Shown: in pieces, positions 10,894 through 21,944 of the stretch
How positions within the stretch are numbered: the first letter of the stretch is position 1
Layout: each line of letters opens with the position of its first letter
Origin: Malania oleifera
Taxonomy: Eukaryota; Streptophyta; Magnoliopsida; Santalales; Ximeniaceae
NCBI RefSeq assembly: GCF_029873635.1
Contig: NC_080419.1
Span: forward strand, 76,930,597-76,994,596
Direction: 5' to 3'
Length of the DNA stretch: 64,000 nucleotides
Translations under genes and position numbers: made by a program
The notes under the pieces: model-generated
What the model was told of the DNA's origin: nothing
Database searches by the model: none
What the model saw: only the letters and a program-made list of their open reading frames with translations

Positions 10894-12548
10894 CAATATC
10901 AAAGTAATCTCGCTATCATTATGAACCTACACATTATAAACATTTCTTATGTTTCCAAAATTTTGTTTTGCTTTTAATAACACACATACGTAATTTAAAA
11001 ACATTTAGGCTCTGTTTACTTTTGAAAAAACAAGAAAAAGAATAGAATATTTTTATTCCACTTTATAATTATAAAAAGTCCAAAGCTTATATTATAATTT
11101 TCCAAATTTATTTATGAAAGTTAAAATATATCTTCTTATCAATTTTATAATTTTTTAATATAAATTTAAGAAAAGTAAAAAACAATGTAATGTTTTTTAG
11201 ATTTAAAAATTTGTAAAAGAAAATAAGAAATGTTTCCTGAAACTTAAAAGATACTTCATATTTGGTTTCCTACTTAAAGCAAGTCCATCTTATATTGTTT
11301 TTTAGCTCCAAGAGTTTCCTTTTGACCATCAATAGGACAAATCCCATATTGTTTAAATCTATAAAATAAGATATAATTACTAAAGCTAATTAGCAGTCAA
11401 AATATTTTAAAACAAATTAAGTAACCATTTTATGGTCGATACCATTTAAAACAGTAGTTTTTTCGAATTTATTTTGGACCAATTTTTTTTTATTTTAGAA
11501 GCAAAATTATCAATAAGCCTGAGCAACAAACTCTATGTTTCCAATTCAAGAATTTAAACATTAAAAAAAAAAAGAAAAATCTAAATTCCCTAACGGCACT
11601 TTATACATAAAAAGAAATAAAATCATGAATTTAATATAATTTTTCAAGGCATATTCTTTATCCTACTTGACTCGGTAAATAAAATATGACCTAATTATGG
11701 TGTTCAAAAGCCGCCTTCGCAACTTTATGGGCTCCAGCATGCCTATGGACACTCTTTTCCTTCTATATATCATTTCTGCCGATGCTCTTTCCACAAAGGG
11801 AGAGGAAGAGAATAAAACGAAGAGGATTGATAAACAAAAATAGTAATAAGAAGACGAACTTGCAAAGGAAAACGATGGCTGTCAGAAGGTCGACAGCTAT
11901 GCACTGGGGTCTTGGAGATTTGACTTGTGGGTCGTACAAATAAATCTTTACGGGTGGAGAAGCCGTGTCCATTCATTATGAATGGGAAGTGGGGTTCGGA
12001 TTTTGGTAGTCAGGATATGGGTGCTTGGGATCCACCATGGAGTGTCTGCATGCATTATAACCATGCATAAAAAGTAAAAAAGGCTTTTGAAGATTAACTG
12101 AGAAGTTTCCCTCCAGCCTGCTATCTCAATTATTTTTGGGGTCTAGAGATAGGCTGTAACTCGTGGGGTTTCTCATTTGTGAAAGTGAAGATACATATAG
12201 GCACAAAAAAAAGATATGATTATGCATACAATCCTCGTGGTTGAGAAGCATTGGCCACAGCTTTTGAGACAAGAAGAGGAAATTTGAGAGGAGGGTGTTC
12301 TTTTTATTTCATCAGCAGCCGATTATGCTTTGTGTCACCCTTGAAATAATTTGCCTTGTTTCACATCATCTTTTGTTCTAGCCCGATCATTACGTGGCAA
12401 TTCATCAATTGCATCAAATTTTCATGCTGATCCATTTGTACGGAGTGCTGCATTTTTTTTCGGGGCTAAAATTGGCTGATATGTTTTTTGTTTAGCATTT
12501 ATAATGTGTATACCTAGCTATTATTGTGATTCACATTTATTATGCAAC
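10894..12548. other. AT-rich DNA, possibly the least repetitive part of the window
   Basis: No gene or transposon signature is seen. A block with higher GC at about 11690-12320 carries RY-type words (GCATGC, CATGCA near 12047-12070) and a TATATAT near 11765. No convincing reading frame follows. It could be old intergenic DNA or an unrecognised repeat. Confidence 0.4.
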
Positions 12549-13085
12549 TGTTGGGGATGTGACTCATATTTGAGTGGATTGCATGCATCGGGAAAACATA
12601 GTGATGCAAAAAATAAGAAGACTAGTTGCAAGATTAAATCATCAACGGTATGAGAGGAAATTTACTCTCGGTATCAAACTATCGATGGTTTTTTTTGACG
12701 CAAGTCGCAGATTTTTAAATTGGTGATCGGTAAGTTGGGAGATTTTGGATGTTTTTCTTCTAGAAATTGCTACCGAAGTGTTTTAGTTACAGTATAAGTC
12801 TTTTGTACGTATAGGGTTAGTATTTATTTAATATTTTGTTACCCTTGATGATAAGATTGATATAAGCTTCACATGTAATAGTGAAAAGTAGTTGCCTGCT
12901 CCCGTGGACGTAGGCAAATTTTGCCGAACTACGTAAGTTTTTGTGTCGTGTCTGATTGTTTGCTTTCCATATTCTCAATGTGAGTGATTACTTGTTCCAT
13001 ATATTCATCATTGAGTGTTTACATTACTTGTTCTGGATTTATTCGAGTGCATGAGGTTTTCTTCTGCTACGCACATGCATCAACA
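12549..13085 (+). repeat. 5' LTR of Tork-like copia element F
   Basis: A 537-bp LTR from TGTTGGGGAT to CATCAACA, directly followed by a primer-site-like sequence. It contains the conserved hairpin GACGTAGGC...GCCGAACTACGTAA (12905-12933) seen in the other copia LTRs here. Its short length is typical of TNT1/Tork-type elements and unlike the roughly 2 kb Sirevirus LTRs. The 3' LTR is not in the window. Confidence 0.75.
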
Positions 13086-13100
13086 ATTAGTATCAGACCT
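13086..13100 (+). promoter_or_regulatory. Degenerate primer-binding site of F
   Basis: ATTAGTATCAGACCT sits immediately after the LTR. It resembles the ATTGGTATCAGAGC site for initiator tRNA-Met, with two changes. Confidence 0.7.
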
Positions 13101-13179
13101 ATTAGTTTCAATGGTTGTGATCTCTTCATTGAAGTTTTTTGTTACTAAGTCTGATGAAATGGGAAATTTCAGACATTGG

Positions 13180-14288
13180 TAAAGGAAGATTAAGGATTTG
13201 CTGGTGTAGCTATGTTTGGTGAATACACTATATGGAAAGAAGTCGGAAGGCATGGACGACACGAGTTGGAAGGAGTTAGAAGCGAAAGATATATGTGTTT
13301 ACTATCAGCTCCAGTTTGACCGATGACGTGATATATCATGTCATGGATGGATAATCTCTGACAACGGTTGGCTAAAATTGGAGAGTCGGTACATGTCCAA
13401 GTTATTGATGAACAAATTTTATCTTAAGCAAAAACTATATTGACTTAAGATGGCAGAGGGTTAGGACGTGATTCAGCACATCAACGTATTCAATCAGATC
13501 ATTAGTGATCTGAAGCGAGTTGATGTGAAGTTCGAGGAAGAAGACAAGACTTTGATGCTACTTAATTCCCTACTTACATCTCCTACGTAAGAGAATCTAG
13601 TTACGACTCAGACATGGGGGAAAGAAATACTGGAGTTAGAGGATATCACTAGTGCTTTGTTGGGGTTCCATCGAAGTAAGAAGGCCAATGATAAGAGTTC
13701 ACAAGGAAAATGGCTCATGACGAAGGGTAATCAGGATCATGGGAGAAGCAAGTCTTGTAGCGGATAAAGTGGTGGGAAAATTAGGCACATAAAATCGGAG
13801 TGTCTGGAGTTAAGGAAAGGGAATGAAAAAAATTGTGAGGGTTCGTCAAAATCTGCGAACGTAGTGAAAAAAGGACACTCACAGAGCAGTAATTATGATA
13901 TGATTTCGTTCAAATGCCTCACGGATTCTTGGATCCTAGACTTGAGGTGTTCTTTTCACATGATGCCCCAACAAAGCCTGGTTCACCACTTACGAATTGG
14001 TGAGTTCTGGTTCAATTATGATGAGAAACGATGAGGTCTACAAAGTTGTTGGAATAGGGATATCAGAATCAAGATGTATGATGGTATGGTAAGGACGTTA
14101 TGTGATGTAAGCCAATTACTTGATCTACGAAAGAATGAGATATCCATAGGAACTTTGGATTGTAACGAGTATAGTTACAAGTCTGAAAATGAGACAATGA
14201 AGGCGTGTAAAGGTCTCTTGATGGTGATGAAGGGATAGAGGTTAGCAGGGAATCTCTATGCACTGTTGGATAACACAGTTGTAAATTA
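13180..14288 (+). pseudogene. F gag-protease remnant (Tork-like)
   Basis: With several stops and shifts, the plus strand reads as a copia gag: LESRYMSKLLMNKFYLKQ and VIQHINVFNQIISDLKRVDV at about 13380-13530, then LMLLNSLL, then a decayed zinc-knuckle region (13770-13810). The protease follows near 13927: SWILDLRC occupies the place of the family's WxLDSGC motif, with the catalytic Asp at 13939-13941 but Ser-Gly changed to Leu-Arg. Downstream RIKMYDGMVRTLCDVSQL is the usual end of copia protease. Element E interrupts it at 14294, and the integrase continues at 41749. Confidence 0.8.
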
Positions 14289-14293
14289 AGTTG

Positions 14294-16280
14294 TGTTGGC
14301 CTTACAAGACTTAACACCTTGTTTTGATGACAACAAACCAGAGGAACTTAATATATTTGGTTAAGTGATGACATTTCAAGACTCAACTATGAGAAAGCAA
14401 GGCCAAGTGTTTACAAGGATCCATTGAAAGCTTAAAATCCAAAGAAATATGATCAAAAGAAGCTTAAAGGCATGGATTCTAAGATGATATATTAAAGCTT
14501 GAAGATTATGAGAGCTTGGATATTAAAAAGAAAGCTCAGAGTATTAAAGCTTGAAGACAAAGCAAGCATGAAGAATTAAGTGTTTAGAAGTCTCTATATA
14601 AGTACTTCATGTTTAAATATCTTATGAAATACTTTGAAGCTCTTTAGGATACAATATTGACTTAGAGGCCAAGTTTTGAAAACCCTGGAAAATGATTTTA
14701 AAATTCACATTTGAGTTTTTCACATAACAAAAGTTCAAAGCCTTAAAAATGGAATTTTTTGAAAAATGGAATTGTCTCGCCGACTGACCTCAATGCACTG
14801 TGTTTACTCAGCTGACTGACAAATTAGACTGTCCACCCGACTTACCAAAATGAACGTTGTTCACTCAGCTGACTGACAATTAAATGTTTTAATTTTTGGA
14901 CAGACAAAATGTACTCAGTCGGTTGACCTTATACAAAACAAGCCCAGACGAGTGACCCAACTGACTGACCCTACGGAGATTTTAAAATTTGAACTTCAAT
15001 GGGAAAATTTCAAATATTAGTTTTTCAAATCTAAACATTATAAAAACTTGAGGCATACTCCAAGCAATGTGGGAAATAATGAAACTCACTCTAAAAACTT
15101 TATAAATACCCCTTTTACCCAATGAATTAAATCACCAAACATACAATCAGCATTCAAGCACTCTACTTGCAATCTCTTCTAAAGTTCACTTTTGCTCAAA
15201 TTCTACTAGGAGAATACTACTAAAATTGCTGCTGATCAAAAGCCTACGGTTCTAAGTTTTCTATTGAGATTTCTAAAATCCTACGAAAGAACCTTCGATG
15301 ATATCTAATCTTGAGCTTCATTGTATTTCATATTGATATATAATATTGAAGTACATGGTGTTTAAATTTGTACTAATATGCGCTTTGTGAGAGTGTTCTT
15401 GTACCCAAAGTTTATCTTTGTATCCTTGTAGTTTTTTGATGGTTCAAGGTTGATTTGGATCGTTGACTGAGCATGGGGTATCACTTGGAGAGCCATTGCT
15501 CTAGCCTATTGAAGGAGGGACCGAGCGTGGGGTTTCGCTTGGAGAGGCATTGCTTTAGCCAACTTAAGGAGTGTCTAAGTATGGGGTATCGCTTTTTAAA
15601 GGTTTATTCCACCCAGAAAGGAATGGTATAGTGGAATCCTTTGGAGGTATTGGCCAGAGGTGAGGATGTAGGTTGGGGATAAGACGAACCTTGTAAAAAA
15701 CGTAGTGTCACTCTCTTTCCCTATTCTCTTTAATTTTCACCAAATATTAACTGTGTGGTTGTGTTTTAATTTCTGATCATATACACTACGTGGATTGGAT
15801 ATTAAATAAACTAAATCTTAATTTTTTTTTGGGAATTTGCAAAAACCGAAAGGAATTACATTAGTTGACCAATACAAATTGTGAAAACCGTAGAAGAGTA
15901 TGTTGATTGGTTCAACACCCAAAGTCTCTTTAAATAAAAGTTTATTTAAGGTCCAAGTTCTTGGAAAGAGTGTTAAATTTCATATTGTGCTTCACATTGA
16001 AAAATTAAATCCATAAGTACAAGGCTTGAATCAATCAATACATAGGGCTGCATACAAAAAGCTGAATATTATATTAAGTGGTTGATTACTTTAAAGATGA
16101 TTAATTTGTTGAATGTTTGTTTAAGTTTTGGTTTACTTGTGTGGTGTTAAGGATTGATTAACTAAGCTTTTCTGGGTAATTAATTAATTAATATGAGATC
16201 AAAGATTTCATAAAAGAATTAAAAGAAAAATTTAATATCCAAATTCACCCCTCCTCTTGGGACTACACCTTAGTTTTTCA
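14294..16280 (+). repeat. 5' LTR of E
   Basis: Runs from TGTTGGCCTT to GTTTTTCA, 1987 bp. A cluster of GACTGACC/CAGCTGACTGAC words lies at about 14770-14975, upstream of a TATA box (TATAAATA, 15101-15108). The conserved hairpin is at about 15655-15700 (GAGGATGTAGG...CGAACCTTGTAAAA). The CACCCCTCCTCTTGGGA terminus is of the common Sirevirus type. Confidence 0.88.
14770..14975 (+). repeat. CAGCTGACTGAC-type repeat array in U3 of E
   Basis: Repeated words such as CCGACTGACC, CAGCTGACTGAC and CAACTGACTGACC at irregular 25-50 bp spacing, 130 bp or more upstream of the TATA box. The same words recur in the E 3' LTR (about 29785-29985) and inside E (27955-28070). Confidence 0.7.
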
Positions 16281-16293
16281 ATTGGTATCAGAG
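16281..16293 (+). promoter_or_regulatory. Primer-binding site of E
   Basis: ATTGGTATCAGAG directly after the LTR end: complementary to the 3' end of initiator tRNA-Met. Confidence 0.9.
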
Positions 16294-17854
16294 AGGGGTT
16301 ATAGTAAATCTTAATTACAAGCTATGTAAAGATGTAGATGGCACAAATAGGAGTAGCTCCCTTTGGAGAGGGTCAATCCTCAACTAGGCCTCCCATCTTT
16401 TGTGGTTTAAGTTACACATTTTGGAAACAATGTAAGAGAATCTACCTTCAAACAATGGATTGGAAAGCATGGAAGGCTATCACACATGGTGACTTAATTC
16501 CTACAAAAACCGTAGATGGCAAATAAATTCCTAAGGAAGACAAAGAAATGACCGAAATAGATCACAAAATGTTGCCAGTTAACTCTAGTGCAATAAAAGC
16601 ATTATGTCGTGTACTCAATATTAATGAATTCAATAAAGTTATGGCATGTAAAATAGAAAAGGAAATTTGGGATAAACTAGAAGTATCCTACGAAGGCACC
16701 GTAGATGTAAGAGACAATAGGATTGATATGTTGACTAGTTAATATGAAGCCTTTAGGATGAATTATGAGGAAACCATCACAAGCATGTACATTAAGTTCA
16801 CACACATCATAAAATCACTAAATGCTTTAGGGAAAACATATTCCATCTATGAGATGATTCGAAAAATCCTTATAAGACTTCCTCCAATATGGGAACCAAA
16901 AGCCATAGCTATAAAGGAAGGAAGAAATCTAAAAACTACATCCCTAGATGAACTCATAGAATCCCTTCTCACCTATGAGATGACCATGAATGAAAGAAGT
17001 GGTGAATCTAAAGCTCAAGAATCTATTGCCTTTAAAGCATCAAAAGAAAACTCCAGTGATGAAGATGAAGTAGATGAACTAGCCTTCATATCTAAGAAGC
17101 TTGTAGGAATACTAAGAAGGAAGAGTAATTTCAAAAGAAAAATCCAGAACTCAAAATCAAATGAGGAAGAAACTAATAAGAAGAAACAAAGAAAGAATCA
17201 CCTACATGCTATAATTGCAAGAAAGTAGGACACCTAAAACCGGATTGTCCAAAACTCAAGAAAGATTCCAAAAAGAAAAAGAAAAAAGGCAATGAAAGCC
17301 ACTACTTGGGACAATATAAGTACAAGTAGTTCCGATAATGAATCAAATGACCAAGAAGTTGCTTGCTAAATGGCATGTGACGATGAGAGTTCCTCATCCA
17401 AATCTTTGAATGAATCATGTAGTGAATCTAGCAATGATGAATCCAATGATGAGAGTATTCCATCTTATGAAGAACTACAAAATGTATTATTTAAAGCTCA
17501 TAAAATGTTAGTTAAAGTAACTAAACAATATACCTAATTGAAAAATAAGAATGAAACTGTCATGAAGGAATTTGTTGACCTTATTGGTCACGCCCGGTTT
17601 TGATTATGACAAATACTCATTGTATCTAATGAGCGTTTGAGTTTTTGTGCAGGAATCAAGAATGATAAGATCAAGATGTGCACAAAAGCAAGAAAGGCTT
17701 GAAGACAATTTCATAACCCTTAATTGTAACAATTTTCAGTAAAATTGTCTGTAATAGTAATTAGGGTTCTTCGGTTTGTAATAAGCACACACATCACAAA
17801 CATGATTTAATTTGCAAGCTCAAACCGAACCGTAGAAAGACCTTAGCGTGAACC

Positions 17855-18362
17855 TTGTCGACCGACACCGGACTTTTTCGGTGATCTCAAATTGGACCCC
17901 AAAGTGACCCTAGGACACACACATATTTACATATATTTGTTAGGCACTTGAATAGGAATTGTTTGGGTAGATACGGGACCGAAATGCACACTTGGTGCAC
18001 TTTCGGTCGATCGGCCAATTCAGTTCAATTTGGCCCGGTCGACCGAAATCGGTCCGGGTCAACTATTTGACCCAGGCCTGGTCGACCGAGCCCTTATAGG
18101 TCATTCGACCTCGATCGACCAAACCACCTGGGAGTCAACAGTTTGACCTCCCGGTCCGACCGACCAGATTTGTACTCCAACTACCTGGTCGACCGAGGGG
18201 TCTTAGGAGAATTCCCAGCGGTATGGTCAACCGAGCCATACAGTTCAAAAAGGCCCCGGTCGACCGAACCTCAGAGTTTTTGAAAATCGCCCTTGCCCGG
18301 TCGACCGACCACTCAGTTCAAAATCCCCCTAGTCGACCGAGCCACTTGAGTCCTGGTCGACC
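17855..18362 (+). repeat. GGTCGACC palindrome array in U3 of B 5' LTR
   Basis: Sites at about 18037, 18080, 18113, 18153, 18187, 18225, 18258, 18299, 18330 and 18355, plus outliers at 17855 and 18005. Spacings 43, 33, 40, 34, 38, 33, 41, 31, 25 repeat the alternation seen in LTR A. The array ends 130 bp before the TATA box. Confidence 0.9.
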
Positions 18363-18492
18363 GGACCTCTCGGGTTGTTCCCATTTTTACCGTGGTTAAT
18401 ATTTTTCTAAACAGGGTTAAAATGCCTTAAACATTATTAAACTTTTCTAAAAATACCCTATAGGTCCCCAACGGTCATATTTTCTCCCTTGC

Positions 18493-18502
18493 CTATATAT
18501 AC
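18493..18502 (+). promoter_or_regulatory. TATA box of B 5' LTR
   Basis: CTATATATAC in the context TTGCCTATATATACAAG, shared with the B 3' LTR (25675-25684) and LTR A. Confidence 0.7.
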
Positions 18503-19798
18503 AAGTTCATTTGAGAAAATTAGAGAGGGATTAGCCACTTTGATTAGGGAAAATTCTTTGAAAATCGAAAACCCTATAATACTCATTTCCAAGCTCCACA
18601 CACTCAATCTTACCTTCTCATATTGCCTACATCATTTGTAAGTTGATTTTGAGTGCTTGTTGTAATTGGTTTGTTCTCCCATCTCTGGATTGTCGGATTT
18701 ATTTTTGAGAGCCAAACCTAAGTATTCTTAGGGGACTTTGTTAGTAAGTCTCTCCTAAGAAGACTTATATAAAACTTCTGAGTATTGCATAGTCATTGCA
18801 ATTTCTTAAGAAGTTAGTATTTGCATTTTGGTTGCAAAAACATTTTCAAATATCTACTGTGTTTTTATCTTGAAAATATTTGATGAGATATTTGCTAGTG
18901 TGATAAAATCTTTGTTGCAATGTTCGTTAACTCATATATCCCTTGCTGAATACAAAGATTGAATATCCTTTTTGCAAACCAAACCTATACGTTGCTAGAG
19001 CTTCATATACATATATGTATTGAGAAAACTCATTGATTGAAATATATGAAGTTTGATTAATATCTTTGTTTGAGCACTTAGATTGAATATCCTGTGATAC
19101 AAAGATCATTTAGGTTTGCACTCTCACGCACTCATTAGAACGATAATAAATCTACTTGAGAGTTGACATCTTAGACCACATTGAGCTTACATATTATTTC
19201 ATATTTGTGGTGTATATTATTGCACGAATTTGGGTACTTATCTGCTTTACTTGAAAGCACAATCACCGTACCATTTAAGTATAATACACATTGGTTGTAT
19301 TTCCAGGCACGGGCCTGAAGAGGGAGACTAGCCCTGGAATAGTCCCGGATTGGCTTAGACCCGGTTAGGAAAGCTAGGTGCGTCGTCCTGTTAAGGCGTG
19401 TAGGTTGAGGTCAGTCCCGCTAATTGACCTGGTTAAGGTTGAGGTCAGCCCTGTGTTAATTTGACCTGGTTGTAAACGGTGCCGCTCCACCCTTAAGTGA
19501 GCTATTAGTGGAATCCTCTAGCTTGCGAGCTTGAGGCGGGGACGTAGGCACTGTTGGCCGAACCTCGATAACATATCGTGTGTTTATTTACATTTCTGCA
19601 CTTTACATTTACCGCACGCGTATTTTATTATGTGATTGATGCACTTAACTTAAATTTCCATATATCTTTTATATTTGCGCATTTGGAATTGTATAGACCA
19701 ACCCTAGGTTGTTTTATACGAGCATTTTATTTAACCTAGGTGATAAATTTGAAAATTCCAATTCACCCCCCCCTCTTGGGAATACACCAATTCTAACA

Positions 19799-19811
19799 AT
19801 TGGTATCAGAG
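19799..19811 (+). promoter_or_regulatory. Primer-binding site of B
   Basis: ATTGGTATCAGAG follows the LTR end directly and matches the initiator tRNA-Met primer site. Confidence 0.9.
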
Positions 19812-19852
19812 TCTCGTTGCACTTGACTTAAACGTTTTTGTAAAAGATCGCA

Positions 19853-21154
19853 ATGACTCACATTGGTGTATCCCCATTCGTTGAGGGACAGTCACTTTCC
19901 AGCCCTCCAGTATTTTGTGGTGTCGACTACACCATATGGAAAGTTAGAATGACCATATTTTTGAAATCCATGGATTGGAGGATGTGGCTTGTGACTGCCA
20001 AAGGAAGATGTGCACAAATAAATAAAAATGATTTTGATATGATTAATTCTGATGCCATGAACATGTTATATCTTGCGTTAGATTCTGATATCTTTGTTGA
20101 GTTTGTGGTATATCAGACTGCACAGGAAATCTGGGATGAATTAGAAAAGCAATATGAAAAATTCCAGGAAACAGAGATGGTAACTCCTCCAGATGATCAA
20201 GAGGAGGTAATTCATGAGCTAGACATCAACGACGAGGTGTATGATTCTCACTCTAGCCCGTTTGATGGTCTCTGTGATAAATGCTGTATTGGTTCATATA
20301 CTGAATCATCTGCTGATAATGCTGCATATGGTTCATGCGATGTTTACCATGAAAAATCTTGTGATGAACCATATGTTTATTTTTGTGACATATCAAATGT
20401 CGGATCATCTGTTGAATATCATAACAACTTTGATAGTGATGTTTATGATGATTCATATATTAAATGCTGCAGTATATTATGGAATGAAACATCCCCTGTG
20501 CTTCATAATAGCCCTATTGAGCATGCATGCAATGATTCGTATGAAAACTGTTGTGATAATTCTCTTGATGAATCATGTGCTGATTTGAATAGTAAAAGCA
20601 TGCTATCATATGAAGAACTAGAAAAGACTTTGTTGAAAATCCACAAGTTTCTAGTTATAATCTCTAAGCATGAAATTCGCCTAAAGAATGAGAACAAAAG
20701 AATAGCAAAACAATTAAAGGGGCTGAAAAATTTTCATTCGATTCTTGAAAAGAAAAAGGTTAAGAAAATATTGAATATTGCATGCTTGGATGAAGAAAGA
20801 AATGATTATTCGAAAATTGCTCTTGAGATTAAAAATGATACGAATAATCATAATCAACCCTTCGGACCTAAAGAGAAAACTTTTTTCAAAAAGGGTTTGG
20901 GTTGCTCACATAAAACCAATGATCCAGTCTCACTAAAGAAATATGGATTAAATAAGCACAATCCTTCACGTATATTCTATACTTGCTTATTTTGCAAATT
21001 TGTGTGGCATATGTGGTTTAATTGCCTGCTAAGAAGCAAGAGAGGACCAGAAAAGGAAATGAGATGGATAATCAGTGAAGCAAACCTCGTAGGACTTAAA
21101 GAAAAGCAAACTCAAACTGAAAATGCATTCTTGCTATCCTTTCTTTATTCCTAG
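19853..21154 (+). CDS. Rebuilt gag-like protein of element B, 433 aa, intact
   Basis: Starts MTHIGVSPFVEGQSLSSPPV, the standard start of Sirevirus gag in this window, and follows the gag (UBN2-type) N-terminus to EIWDELEKQYEKF (residues 1 to about 103). The rest of the gag core found in E, C, D and G (from VRDNRIDMLTSEYEAFKM to the basic region) is missing. Instead come about 130 residues very rich in Cys, Asp, Ser and Tyr (about residues 118-250). A coiled-coil-like segment follows (YEELEKTLLKIHKFLVII to KQLKGLKNF), then one CCHC knuckle CLFCKFVWHMWFNC near residues 380-393. The uninterrupted 433 codons, in a window where nearly every other gene has stops, suggest recent origin or selection. 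Gag normally packages element RNA; whether this shortened form does so is unknown. Confidence 0.85.
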   Translation: MTHIGVSPFVEGQSLSSPPVFCGVDYTIWKVRMTIFLKSMDWRMWLVTAKGRCAQINKNDFDMINSDAMNMLYLALDSDIFVEFVVYQTAQEIWDELEKQYEKFQETEMVTPPDDQEEVIHELDINDEVYDSHSSPFDGLCDKCCIGSYTESSADNAAYGSCDVYHEKSCDEPYVYFCDISNVGSSVEYHNNFDSDVYDDSYIKCCSILWNETSPVLHNSPIEHACNDSYENCCDNSLDESCADLNSKSMLSYEELEKTLLKIHKFLVIISKHEIRLKNENKRIAKQLKGLKNFHSILEKKKVKKILNIACLDEERNDYSKIALEIKNDTNNHNQPFGPKEKTFFKKGLGCSHKTNDPVSLKKYGLNKHNPSRIFYTCLFCKFVWHMWFNCLLRSKRGPEKEMRWIISEANLVGLKEKQTQTENAFLLSFLYS

Positions 21155-21554
21155 GATTAGGAGTTGAGACGATTGTAGTGTCAGGAAGTGATTGTTGTTT
21201 AAAACGAAACTCTTAGTATGCAGACTCACTAAACTATCTTGTTATACTAAGAACCTTTATCCACTTCCAAATGGACATGACATGTACGCCCGGTATTTAG
21301 GTCTAATTGCTTAACCCATGCCATCATATCTGTAGGACACTATCCAATCACCATAGAGCATGAGTTAAGAAAAGCCGCATACTCCGTAGTGCCCGGTACC
21401 TAAAATAGGTCGATAAAATCGATTCTCGGTACTCACTTCATTTGAGCAATATCTTTCACCAAGAATCCCTAAGAATCATGGTTACACTGTTACATATCAA
21501 ATATGGACCTTAGGAAGAACTTTGGATCAAAAATCAGGAAAAACCGAAAAAATT
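21155..21554 (+). other. Non-coding spacer of B between gag and internal array
   Basis: No reading frame. No protease or integrase motif can be found in any frame, which marks the missing pol genes. Confidence 0.7.
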
Positions 21555-21835
21555 CACTATGCTCGGTCGACCGAGCACTGTAGTTATAAAATGCCCCGGT
21601 CGACCGGGACAGTTTGACTTTGACCCCTCACAGTCGATCGAACCCTCATGAGCAAATTATCTCGGTCGACCGGAAGTCTCGGTTTCTCCCTGGTCGACCG
21701 AAACATGGCACATTACACCCTATCGGTCGACCGGCCATCCTAGTTCATTTCTGCCTCGGTCGACCGACCTGTGTCGGTGCCTGGGAAATCTCAAGTGTCG
21801 GTCAACCGTATCTACTCCTGGTCGACCAAGCTGCG
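21555..21835 (+). repeat. Internal GGTCGACC palindrome array of B
   Basis: About nine sites related to CGGTCGACCG between 21561 and 21830 at roughly 25-40 bp spacing, of the same kind as the LTR array. The array lies between gag and the envelope-like gene and ends about 110 bp before the latter's ATG. Confidence 0.9.
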
Positions 21836-21944
21836 ATATATATGTATTATTTCTTCATTTTCAGCTCACTTGCGCGAAAAATCTTGAGAAAATTTCCTTC
21901 CTTCACTACATTTCCTAATATCCTAGCCTCATACCATCATTCAC
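21835..21944 (+). promoter_or_regulatory. Candidate internal promoter and leader of the B envelope-like gene
   Basis: Directly after the internal array comes GATATATATGTATT (TATA-like, about 21835-21848). A pyrimidine-rich leader (CCTTCCTTCACTACATTTCC) and the ATG at 21945 follow. The order array, TATA, leader matches the LTR. A TTTTCAG at about 21857-21863 could instead be a 3' splice site for a spliced transcript. Both readings are inference. Confidence 0.45.

Larger units (their letters stand above)
17573..19798 (+). repeat. 5' LTR of B
   Basis: From TGTTGACC to TTCTAACA, 2226 bp. Palindrome array at 17855-18362, TATA box at 18493-18502, two 37-bp tandem units at about 19401-19470, conserved hairpin at 19531-19570, C-run (8 C) before the CTCTTGGGAA end. 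Confidence 0.93.

Noticed and set aside
11763..11976. Two overlapping small frames on the minus strand
   Set aside because: 68-69 codons, no recognisable domain, overlapping frames of equal length and no promoter or leader context.
18927..19109. Identical 60-codon minus-strand frame, repeated at 26110-26292
   Set aside because: It is the same stretch of the two B LTRs and antisense to the element's transcript.
20241..20588. Methionine- and histidine-rich frames overlapping the B gag on both strands
   Set aside because: They are other-frame readings of the Cys/Asp-rich gag region, which itself has the family start and zinc knuckle.
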